Shown here: in pieces, positions 34,823-45,873 of the stretch
How the letters are laid out: every line of letters begins with the position of its first letter
Numbering within the stretch: the first letter of the stretch is position 1
Source of the DNA: Marsupella aquatica
Lineage: Eukaryota > Marchantiophyta
NCBI GenBank assembly: GCA_973895155.1
Contig: OZ316893.1
Location: 17,112,001 to 17,176,000, forward strand
Length of the DNA stretch: 64,000 nt
Direction of reading: 5' to 3'
The notes under the pieces: model-generated
What the model was told of the DNA's origin: nothing
The model's input: the letters and a program-made list of their open reading frames with translations, nothing else
Database searches by the model: none
Program-made: the position numbers and the translations under genes

Positions 34823-35932
34823 AAATTCGATAACTCGATTGGAGCTAGTATCGGAGATCAATGTTTTGGTTGATCGATGGGGGTATTTCCTGGCATTGCT
34901 TTGAAGCAGCTATGAAACAGAGAGCTAGGCAGATGTCGTCTGTTTACCCTCTAATGGGTAAGATATTTGCTTGTACTTCTTGAAATGATTCCGTATTTGA
35001 ACTGCCTGGAATTATTTTGGTTGGGACGAATGGCCTTTCAAGTTTCCATGAATGCTTCGGTTTTCCCTGTTATGGATGCTGAGCGGAAGTGAACCCATCG
35101 ATTTTCAATTCCTGGGGTATACATTTACATGTTTCTTCGTACCCTGGCAGGTAGGAGTTTGGTTACAGAGCTTTTCAAAGTAGCTCTCAACAGCAACGAG
35201 TGCGAAACCTCGGTAACTCGCCATGATAGTGGAGGCATCTTTGTAATAGGTTGGTGACTTGCAATCCCTGTTGGGCTGTAATTAATTTTTGAACGTTCGC
35301 AAGGTGCTGTTGATTCACACTTGCGGATTTCGCCACAATGGTCTTTGTGGTTGTAGGATACTGAAGGAGGGATTTGGAACATATCAGCAGAAAAGCAAAT
35401 GCTACTCATTGTACGGTATTGTAAATTCTCTATCATAAACAGAGCTGTGAAACCTTTATCAATAAGACCATCCTCTCGTCCAATGCGTGTGCCGTGTTCG
35501 TTCGTGTGCCTTGTTGGTTTGGAAGGGCTTCGGCCTTCTTTTGTAGGCTTTGTGGTAGGACAGCTAGCACGAACCCACATCATGCACATGAGCTCAAGTT
35601 TCTTTTGTCAGCCAAAGTGGGTTGAGAGAATTAAACCATCGGTTCTTTCCCGATGTGCATTGTCATGACCTACCCATGAGGACTGGACACTGTCATCGAA
35701 ATAATCTGATATAAACTTTAACAATTAGTCAGTTAAGGTGCATATGTATCTTGAGTGAAGGATCAAACTGAAACTTCTTCGCAACCATGATGCTGCTCGA
35801 ATAAGTGGTAGGGGAAAAATAGCACAAGTAGAAAATGGAGACCATCAAAATTAAGTCAGCAATCGATTGTATTCCGTTCTGTCATTCAAATGATCCTGCC
35901 TCCCTACAGTAAGTACGTACGTTCTTGAATAC
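34823..35932. other. Region between convergent genes
   Basis: Holds the 3' flanks of the PPR-SMR gene (plus) and the WAK-like kinase gene (minus). Open frames seen here have no motif and are not called. Confidence 0.6.
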
Positions 35933-38900
35933 CTACCTGCCCTCCAAATCAATGAGATCCACGTCAAGTAGATCGTTCATGTTACCTAATCCTAAGGAGT
36001 CCCATGAAAAGGCTCCGGCACCAACTGGACCTAGGATTCCAAGAGGGTCTGAATATTCCTTGTGTTTGATCGACTCCTCTTCTGCTAGAGTTCCGGCAGG
36101 CTCCGAGTATCTCTTGTGCTCAGTTGATACATCCTCGTAGTCTTGTTTGATGTTAACCAACTGATCCATGACCTCCTTCATGCTTGGCCTTTGCTCCCTA
36201 TGTGGAGCGAGACATGCTACGGCTAACAAGGCTACATGGTGAATAGCCTCCAGTACCCGAGCTTGGGGAGGAAATTTTGTGAACATTGGGTCAACAATCT
36301 CCATAAGCCTCCCAGACTTGATCGCAATGATTGAGAGGGCAGCCAAGTTTACCTGCCGGGAGCCCCTGGTGAAATCGACTGGTTTCAAGGACGTTATGAG
36401 TTCCATCAGGACTACTCCAAAACTGTACACGTCACTCCTATCAGTGAGTTGATAATTCTGGTAATACTCCGGATCCATGTAACCAGGAGTTCCCACCACT
36501 ACAGTTGACACATGTGTGACATCGTTTGGTACAAGTCTCGACAATCCGAAATCAGTTACTTTAACTGTTAGATCCCGGGTCAATAGTATGTTCGTAGACT
36601 TCACATCTCGGTGATAAATGGGAGGAGAAGCTGCAGAATGCAGGTATGTCAAGGCCTCGGCAGTCTCAATAGCAATCTTAAGCCTCTTTCCCCAGTCCAA
36701 GGGCTTCGTCTCTTCCGCCTGACAAAAATGATGGGACGACAACGACTGCAGCACGTCAATAGTTTGGTAGTATTGAGAGATTATGATCATGTCAGAAAAG
36801 TCAAAAACCTATGAATAGTGCACAATTATGTATGGATGCAAAGGAATCAGTGTCTCTATCTGTGTCAAGTAAATGACACGGGCTGTGCATTATTTCTTTC
36901 GGTTATCCGCTTTCGAATGTTGCTCGACGCTTTCTTCTTTAGTCGACTAACCAAGAATCCGAGGATTAGCTAGATTGCTTTCTTGAATGGAGATATGTAC
37001 ACCGCTGGTCAAAATGCGACAATACCTGCAAATGATCGTGAAGTGTCCCATTGGGAATGTATTCATATACAAGCATTGGCACTTCTGTCTCCAGGCAGCA
37101 CCCTAGGAGCTTGACAAGATTTCGGTGATTTACTTGAGAGAGAACCGTGACCTCGTTGAGAAACTGTTCAGCCCCGTTCTCGGTGACCTACACTCACCAT
37201 ATGCATCAAGAATATTATTACCGAACCGTGAAGTCCAGCAATCGGCGCTATGTTTCTGAGACTTCTCAAAACAGCGTAAGAACCGGCTGCGTTCTGAAGC
37301 CTGAGTACCAACCGAAAGATCGTAGATGGGATAATCAAAGAATGTGAGATCTGTCCTGTCCAAATTTGTTACATATGTGACTTGAGATGTCCTGCAGCTG
37401 AGAGAATTATTTTTTAAGCAAGCATCATTCAAAGATTGGCTCAGCGGTAGAAAGAATATGTTCAGTATGACATCATTATAGGAAGGCCCCGAACTCACAC
37501 GATTGGTTTTCTTGATGGCGACTATGCCTACTGGTAGTGTGCCCTTGAACACTGTTCCATACCCTCCAGTTCCAATTTCCAGGTCCGCTGTGAAACCATG
37601 GGCTGCTTTCGAAAGCTCTTTGTAGGTAAACAGCTTTGCAGGTTCTCCAGAGAGAGAGAGAGACTTAAGTTTTGAGAGATTGGCCGAGTAGAAGTCCTTC
37701 GGGCGGTAACGACGCCAGCTCCATAGTTTGTATACCCAGTGAATGAATTTTCCACTTAGCACCAGAATCAAAACTGATGTACTTACGATACCTGTGCAAG
37801 CACGTACGTGCAGTCAGTGAGATATGTTAAAATCTCTATTATCCGTAGGTTTCAATGTTTTTGTGACTATAGTTTTCGTATGCGCCTGTACAAATCCAAC
37901 CCAGAGATGTAGATCTATCATTTGCGTCCACCTAAGCTGGAGCAAGGTTTCAGCTTAAATGACCAGCAGACCTTGGGATTTTGTCAAACTTCATTCATGA
38001 CATATGAATTGATCAGCCAAGCATGGTACCCACGTCACGCACTCTGAATACTCATATGGTCAATAAGTAAAATGTATCCTAGCATTTATGTACCACCGAT
38101 TGTTAGATGTCTTACTGTGTTTAACTCTTAGCTCTCCTTATGGCTTCTTTCAACACGGAGTGAAGTAGGTCATTGATTGTAACCTAGCGTACCTATGATC
38201 AGGACGACACGTTTCCTCTCCCTCTTCTCGTCCGAGCGTGTACACTCGGCTCCCCTACAGGTTTTCATAGCTTTTCTGGTGGAATTTGCATTTGCCACCA
38301 GGGAAGCAGTAAATTGGTAGCCCACATAAGCACAGCCCGTGCCTGTGGCGAGACCATCTCCGACATAGAGGTTCTTGCATTTGCACTTGTGGCCGCCATC
38401 AGTGTTAATGCAGATCGCATTTTGGTCGCAACTGTTCAGTTCTGGATCTTCGCATTCATTTAAATCTGAGGCACGCAATAGAACAACGTGGATACCTTAG
38501 CCTGAAGAATTCCCAACCATTCTGTCCAACGCTAGGTACTTCAAATCAACCCCTGGGAACTGCACTGCGTATCCAAAACCACGTGTGGTGATGTGTAACA
38601 GAAAACGAACGACAGGCTTTCCAATCTAACTTACAACTTCCAAATGATCGCACGTTCTTCATTAAAGGAGAGAACACATCAGTTGACTCTTTCAACTTCA
38701 TGGTAAACTCATATGAAAGCCTCCATATTTTATCGTCTGATTACTTGACCTTGGATGCTACCTGTCCAGCCATGTCCGGGCCAAGACATTTGCGATATTC
38801 ACCAGTCCAGTATTCGGTTTAGTTCAACTCACCAGCGCATCCAGTGCCGACTTTATAGCCGTCACCAGTATAACCCTCCTTATCACAAGCACAGTTGTAG

Positions 38901-41216
38901 CCCGGTACACTATCAGCGTACTTGCATGATGCGGCTGAAGCACAGGCATAGTTAGGAGATTTGCTAGCGTCTTCACAGCTACTTGCTCCTTGAATGGCCC
39001 ACTGGAGCTTTAACGCATATTGCCCACCCCCCAGAGCATGAGCATTCTGGGTACTGTAACTCTTCGGGTAAATAATGCCAGAGAACCCACAAGAGTCCTT
39101 GCTGGAATTGGCAGGATGCGCAGTACCTCCTCCCGTGAAGGTGATCTCTGATGGTCCAGCAGTCAGCAGTGCAGAGAGTCATCAGAGCAGAGCACATGGT
39201 TCTCCAGTGACGTACTTTTGAACGCACAAAAACACATTTCTGTCAGCTTTGTATAATAGCACCTACTTGAAAGATGTGTTATGATTAGTGAATGAATGAA
39301 GTTCGTTTGATCACGAGCCTGAATACACATTCTTTGAATGTTTTAATAGAAATGATAAAAAAATAAATTATTTTGACATGCATAGAAATGATAATAAAAT
39401 AAATTATTTTGACATGCATAGTATCCCATCTTCTTTTTTTCATTCACATAAATTTTGGTGTGACCCTGTGACCGTGGAGTAATTTTGGTGTGATCCTGAG
39501 ACTGGAGGCTTGGCTAGACCCCAACTCTAGCTTCTCATCACAATTTATTAGTAAGATTAAAACATTTACTTACTTGTGAAACTATACTAAACACTGGAAA
39601 GTGACTACTGTAGTGAATTAAGAGAATTTGAAGACAGTACTTTGATACTCGAGAAGCTACTCAGTAACGTCCAAAGCAGAAAATGTTCACCTAATCGGGA
39701 TATTGGATTAGTAAACTGATAAGTACGTATTTCAGAAATAGCTTACAAGCATGCACGAGAGTTACAGCCGTTGACAAAGAACGGAGGTACGCTCATGAGT
39801 CGTAATAACCAAGAAGTCAAGATACAGTTGCTCTGTTAGGTGAGCTTGTGGAAAATTGTGAGTTGTAATCGCTGTGATTCTTCTCTATGCAGAAATTGAG
39901 AATCAGTGAGCTCGTGCCTTAAGAGACTAATGCAGCGTGCGATTTGCCGGGATTAAATAGAAGAGCCAGAAAACCAGTCACCCAGATTGAAAGATGGTCG
40001 GTCAGCTACCTCTTGTACCAGAAGGAACCGGGGAGGTACAGCATCCAAAGGCGTTGCAATAGTTGTCCGTGATTGGGTCGGGGTTGTCACAGCCGGTCTC
40101 GCACTTCATAAGGTACCCGTTGCTCTTGTCACTACTGAAGAAACCTCGAGAGTTACAGCCGTTGACAAAGAACTTATTCTCTCCAGAGAACACATACGGC
40201 TGGGTAGCATCCAGCGTCAGAGTGGAAGTGGTGGTGCAGTTACAACAACTCGCTCGCAGGCCAGTGGCGTTCACTATCAGGGAATCGGCTTGAATTCTCA
40301 ACACCTGCATCGAGGCATGTAGAAACATGTAACATCCTATTTATTTGGGCCAGCTGAGTAAAAGACGATAATCCTAATGGCCTAAATCCAGGAACACAAC
40401 GCAGGTTTTCTTGCTAATGACATAAAGGGAGTGATCATCACACCGCCTACAAAGGTGATTTCACCATGACTCCCCCTTGGCATAATTGAGATTGCACAGA
40501 GTGATTTCGGTTGTGTCATGAACATTTTGAACGACCGTGGACAACGTCAAGGAAATTGACTCGGAATTGCGGTCCAAGCAATGGAAGATTATTGCAAGTA
40601 AATTATATGTGAAAGTGATAGGACCTTGAACCCAGCATTGTTCACATTTCAGAATCTAGGGTTGCAGTTTAGGAATCACTGAATTTTCTGGGTGACATCG
40701 ACGGACCTATCTAGATTTGGGCATCTTTCCAATTTCTACTTGGAGCAGTAACCTGCTTAATTGAGAATCATAAGCCAGAATCAGGGTCATGGTAAGGTCT
40801 TCCGAAGAAAGATCAGTCGCAAGGTTATCCACCACGGCAGTGAAAAGCAGCTCAGTGAAAGACGCATTACAGTACACGCGCAATAAGGGAAGTATTCAAG
40901 TGCAGGTTTCGATTCATCGTTCTAGCTTCGATGAATGCAAGGCTCTATATAAATTGAAATGTACCTCGAAATCTGTAGAAGACTTGCTGGTTAGAGCGAG
41001 CACGGACGAATTGGAACCTTTTCCTGCCTGAGATATCCCTTGCTTGCAGTCTAGCCGATACTGTGGCAGCCCTGGGCATCCTTCTACTCCTAAGTTGAAC
41101 GGATATGGAATGCTCACATCGCCACAAACTGAAGGACACAGTGGTGATGCCGTTCCTCCTAACCCTGTTGCTAGCTTCAATCGTGCTACTACTAAGATCA
41201 ATGCCAGCAGGATCAT
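35933..41216 (-). CDS. Wall-associated-kinase-like receptor kinase
   Basis: Seven exons on the minus strand: 41216-40965, 40304-40010, 39147-38833, 38465-38193, 37791-37499, 37187-37026 and 36718-35933. All junctions are GT-AG and in phase, giving 791 residues. In order: signal peptide ([18 protein letters not shown]), Cys-rich galacturonan-binding-like region ([34 protein letters not shown]), an EGF-like module near residues 245-287, a calcium-type EGF module ([13 protein letters not shown]) near 288-335, a transmembrane segment near 373-395, and a Ser/Thr kinase with [19 protein letters not shown] (566-570), DFG (586) and [10 protein letters not shown]. All key catalytic residues are present (RD type). 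WAK-type kinases sit in the plasma membrane and sense cell-wall pectin. This looks intact. Confidence 0.94.
39346..39420 (+). repeat. 36-bp tandem duplication in WAK intron 2
   Basis: Two copies of an AT-rich unit starting ATAGAAATGATAA and ending GACATGC, one mismatch visible. Located inside an intron of the receptor kinase gene. Confidence 0.85.
39756..39782 (-). repeat. 27-bp copy of WAK exon 2 sequence inside intron 2
   Basis: Identical over 27 bases to 40147-40173 in exon 2 and in the same orientation. On the minus strand it reads FFVNGCNSR, as in the exon, and is soon followed by a stop. It looks like the remnant of a duplicated exon. Confidence 0.8.
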
Positions 41217-43700
41217 TGTAATACCAGCCGAAATGTATTGGAGCTCAAAGCGCTCAACCTCGTAAGGGTTATTGTGACGGGTATTGTGATGGTGTTCAAA
41301 TCAAGAATTTTGTATCAGGCTAATATAGTGACGTGTCCAATTACATTTACACTTCGGAGACACAGGGGTTCCTGGAAATGTTCATCCAAGGTCTGAAGAT
41401 TATGGGTCATGGATTGGGAGTACTAGAACTATATTTGGACTTTCCAAAGTTCGGGTAGGACGGTCTAATGGCTTGATCGTTGAATCCTATCCTTGACATC
41501 CACGAATTATTTTGGTTTCATCTTAGTACTAATGAACAACATAACGTGCAGCTCCAGAGACCGGAGGTCTTTACAAATGTTGTTCTATAATTCTCGAATT
41601 GCCTTGGAAATATTATTATCGCCGATGGTGCTACGGGCAGGACTGGAGTTACTGGGTAAAATCAATAACTATCTGCTAAGGGTTTAGCGCCTAAGTAGGA
41701 TAACTGTACTTATCATGTATCGATCGGGAAGCCTCGTACAATGTATGTTAGATGCATCAATTAGACTTCTCAAGAAGTAGATGTCGCTAAGAACTTGGTT
41801 CGTTCTGAATGAACAAGATATATTTGAGCCTAACCCGTGGATCATCCTGGGGATCATCCTATCCATCGGAATCTCTTAGGTCCCGTTGATCAAGCGCATT
41901 TTTCAAACTGATCAAAAAAGTCATTGGCAAAACCGTTCCAGCCATGTTGGCATGAGAGTAAGCTCTGCGATTCAGCTTTGGAGATCATGTCGGCGGCTCT
42001 GAAATTGAAATTAAACTACTGACATTCAGTCGACTTACGCCATGATAGTCTAGTTCGGTTGTCAGGTCCCGGCCATCACTTCAAGATGTTCTAGACTGTC
42101 GATGTCGATCGCATATGAGCTCAGGATCTAATCCTCTATGATTTCGGCAAGTCAGGAAAGTACATAATGATAGCGAAATTACGACAAGCAAATTTAGCTA
42201 GCATCTCGCGGCACAGTGTCTTGACAATGCCTACTGCCAATCGGAAATTCCGGTAGCTTGGCATTTAGTATAAAGTAGGAGACCTCCGTCGAACATCAAT
42301 TGTAGAAACACAAGCCAGGCCCAACCTTGACTATGACAAGAGAGTCTATGCAAAAGCTTCAGTCGCAATGAGAACTCCAGAGGATACTGATCCTTCCCTA
42401 GCGACGGGGCTGTAATTTTACTCACGATCAGCTGCCTTCCCTATCAGAGCTCCATTGCTCCAAAGGATTATCTTGGTTCCAAATGTATGACCGAGTTTCT
42501 GCAACTATCTAACAGTGATACTTTCAAGGGTCTCTTCTAAACAACTCGCTCGGTTGGGACTAAAGGGAAAGGCCACGACGAAGAGAATGGGATGTGAAGG
42601 GAGAGCCAAAACAGATAGACGGTTGAGTCTTGACGTCGTGCTTGCACTAGTCGCGAGCGCACGTTGCTGCTGTTAGGAGTTAGTCCAAACTTCTGTGTTG
42701 GTGAGGAAATAACGAGCTCGAGCACACCATAAGTAGAATGTTTGCCACACGAGCCCGCTTACCACCTGATTGATTGGAAAGTAGGTACAATAATCGAACT
42801 CTACAAGAAATCTCTTTCTCCCTTAGCAATGAATCCGTTGATAGAAGATTTTATTACGAGGCTAACTGGGAAGCGGTCTGGGATTGATTTTGCGCGTGTC
42901 TGCAAATAGTCAGCAATTTAGATACTACAGCATATTCAATTTCCATATAATCTAATCATACAGAGTGTGTTTGTTGGCAACCGAACACACAGGATCCAGT
43001 ACAGTAGCGACTCCACCAGTCACCCAATTAGATAACGGCTTCCTTATTCGCCTGTTTACAACCAGTCGACCCCTCATAACTTCATAAGGCACCTATGAGT
43101 GTCTACTCACCCAATTAATGTAGCTGGATCCGATTACCTTTCATGACCCCAATGAGTACCGGTGTAACTACTCGTCCGAATTGCCCATGTCATCGAGATT
43201 GCCGCATCTTGGGAACCAAACCCTGATGCATTATTGCCATGGAAAGTCGTACATGTAGACCCATGGTCTAGAGCGGGATTTGCAAGCTTAAGCTCGGAGA
43301 ACAAGTTTATTGTATTCATAACCTGAAAAATGCTCCTGAAATTAGATAACCCTTCCTTGGCTAACCAAGAGGGCCAAATCTCATAACCCCAGGCCAGGCT
43401 GGCAAGGGGTAATGGCTCATAACAATCAATAGAAATGGGCCAATTTGCTTTTCTGCCATTGTGGGTAAACTAAGTAGCTTGCTCAGTCTGCTAAAACCAG
43501 CAACAACCTCCATTTGAAGTTTGGAAGCTACAAACAAAACGTATATAGTGCTCTCGGCTATAATCTCAAATCAGGAGTATCAAGCGATACTCTCATGTGT
43601 TGTCTGATGTAAGCATGATACTAGAGATGCAGAAGCAGATTGCATTTCCTTTTATCCAAACTGTTTTGCTCCCAGCCCAGAACATGGGAACAGATGAGCA
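41217..43700. other. Upstream of the WAK-like gene, no gene recognised
   Basis: 2.5 kb with only short, motif-free open frames. It should include the promoter of the minus-strand kinase gene, but no specific element can be named. Confidence 0.6.
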
Positions 43701-43739
43701 GCCGCACATTTTAAAAATGAGTATAGATGGTCCCGGGTA

Positions 43740-45136
43740 ATGAGTATAGATGGTCCCGGGTCAGGAGTGGACCTCGTTCGAAGAATGCAGCCAAGAGGGG
43801 ATCTTGAGCATTCTTGGGTGATGTTTGATGTCATGCACTGCATATTTGACAATAGATGGTGCACTATGTCAGCACACGTATATGACCATTTCTATCGAGG
43901 CTTATGCACAATCTTTGTCTGTGAGCTAGTTTCAGAAGACAACAAGTCATTACAAACTGTATGGAAGGTCATGAGGAGGGTATGTCAAGAACATGGGCTA
44001 AAGAATGTGCAGTTCTATGGATTTATGGTTGATAAGGCTATTGCTGGGTGGAATGCAATCCACAATGAATTTTGGGATGGAAAGGTAAATCCCCACAGAG
44101 AGAGGTCTGAACTGTTTTACTGGGCCCAATCAGTACAGAGAATGCAGAAGCACATTGTCCCAAGTAAGAGATTCAAGCATAAAGAATTGTTGGATTCACT
44201 TTGGCACTATGCTGGTAATATAGTTCTTGCCTATCGAGTTTTAGAGAGGCTGAAAACATGGTGGAATGAGGGCAACGTGCTACTGTCTAGGAAAAACAAA
44301 GGAGCTCACCACGTGGATGTCTTAGTTGGTGGATTGTTTGGTTTTCTCAATGTGGAAACTTTCTGAGACTTGCAAGTGTCTTAACGCTTTCCCCCTCTAT
44401 GCACGATATCCGTCAACACGTCGGATCTTGGCGAAGCTCTCAGAGATACGCTCTGTTACACCTATTTTATCTGTTGCCGAGAACCAGAAAAATGACCAAA
44501 ATTGAAATGTTTTCTGGAACAGTATTGCAGGAGATGGACAGAGACAAGGCAACACTCATGCTTGACACAGCAGGGCAGAGTTGGTACACGCATCTATGCG
44601 TAAATCTTCATCTACTACAAAGGTTGGGTTAGTAAAATCTTGTACCGTGGATGCATCTTGCGCATTGAGCTAGAATGGAGCTTTGAAGAACTACAAACTC
44701 AGTGGGAGGAAAGGACGGGGACTGAGCTTGTTTGAACTTTGACTTTGAGATGCTACTGCCCGTTGGGAATGTTGAATCTTTCTTTCCAAAATTGAACATC
44801 GTTGTAACTCAACCACACTTGCGTGAGTTCTCATCCGCAGACCCACTTAGCAAAGATGTAGAAACGGTTCCTATGAAACATGGGAAGGCCGCTGCTGGCC
44901 ATCATGTTGTAGTAGAAGATTCCCACTGGCCTGACATTGTTTTGGTAACTAGACCAAAGAAGAGGAAGTTCAGGGGGATTGCAAACAGGGACGCAAACTT
45001 GAAAAGCCACGATGCTAAAGTTGTGGATCTGTCGTCCGATGGCTCTTGTGGCTCGGGCAAACTAGATGTCGTCATTGTGGAACCCCAAACAACAAGGTCA
45101 ACCCCACGTCCGGAGCCTATGAGAAGACGTGTTTAG
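43740..45136 (+). pseudogene. Transposase-like remnant, family not named
   Basis: The frame at 43740-44366 (208 codons) contains WCTMSAHVYDHFYRG, NVQFYGFMVDKAIAGWNAIH and RSELFYWAQSVQRMQKHI. This pattern (acidic residues, a GFM-D segment and a WAQS/H segment) looks like the catalytic core of an uncharacterised plant DDE-type transposase family that I recall from non-seed plants, which is unverified. After a broken stretch, 44732-45136 gives a second frame with a basic RPKKRKFRG patch. A 23-bp tandem duplication at about 43718-43763 (TGAGTATAGATGGTCCCGGGT) surrounds the first ATG and puts a stop just upstream. The copy is broken and probably inactive. Confidence 0.4.
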
Positions 45137-45322
45137 GAAAGTGATTTGGTTCCAGGCGTGTTCTTTTTGGCTTGCATCTCAATAATTGGTAAGAGTCCGC
45201 GTTGTCGAGGTGCATTCAAAGGCAAGGAACGGGGAGTATGCGCTCAATTTATTAGAGAGGCAGGACTAAAAGTAAGTGGATTAGGCGTTGTTTGTATCTA
45301 TTGGCTGGCTGAGAGTAAATTT

Positions 45323-45666
45323 TGTTGAGCATAGACGACATTTGTAACGGCAAGCCCATGAACCATCCAACGCACAATAGTCAACACAGAGAGATACGTG
45401 GTTCACCTCCACATGAGGCTACGTCCACGGGAACACACAAGAGCTTTACTGCATTCTAGGCCAACCGGCCATACCAAGCATCCACAGCACAAGCTCTCCC
45501 TATCTCTCAACTAGCTCCATAAAAATGAGCCTAAGTTCCACCAGGGTCTGGCATCAGCCCTGGCTATATACACACCAGCACTACCGCTAACATTAGCTAA
45601 GTCCTAACCCCAGTTAGACTAACTGTGGTTAGCTCATGAGTCACAAGACTAGAGCAATATCTAACA
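45323..45666 (-). repeat. Copia 3' LTR (344 bp)
   Basis: On the minus strand it starts TGTTAGATATTGC directly after a purine tract (CAAGGGGGAG) and ends CTATGCTCAACA, which gives TGTT...AACA inverted ends. It contains a TATATA stretch near 45563 (minus strand). Only one LTR is present in the window. Confidence 0.75.
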
Positions 45667-45873
45667 AACTCCCCCTTGACTCTTGTCTTGGGGACAGAAC
45701 TAAATGCAACCATATGGAATCCTCAGCGGGAAGTTCTAGACAATCACCAAACCAGGTCTCCCCCTAAAAACCACAAGGGTTAACTAAGGGTTAACTAGAA
45801 CTAAGCCGTAGCCTAATAGGAATGAGTAATCCATATACAAATAGTCACACATTGCTAAATAAATCTACTTGCA

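Noticed and set aside
35125-35668. Overlapping ORFs of 154 and 89 codons on opposite strands
   Set aside because: No motif, and located between the 3' ends of two convergent genes; probably untranslated region.
37130-37771. A 213-codon ORF in the WAK gene that reads through a splice donor
   Set aside because: The kinase sequence stops matching after VAIKKTNR, where a GTGAGT donor occurs; the next exon continues [13 protein letters not shown] in phase.
38979-39227. An 82-codon minus-strand ORF in the WAK locus
   Set aside because: It is in the wrong frame. The correct frame of 39147-38833 gives an EGF-like module with phase-consistent junctions.
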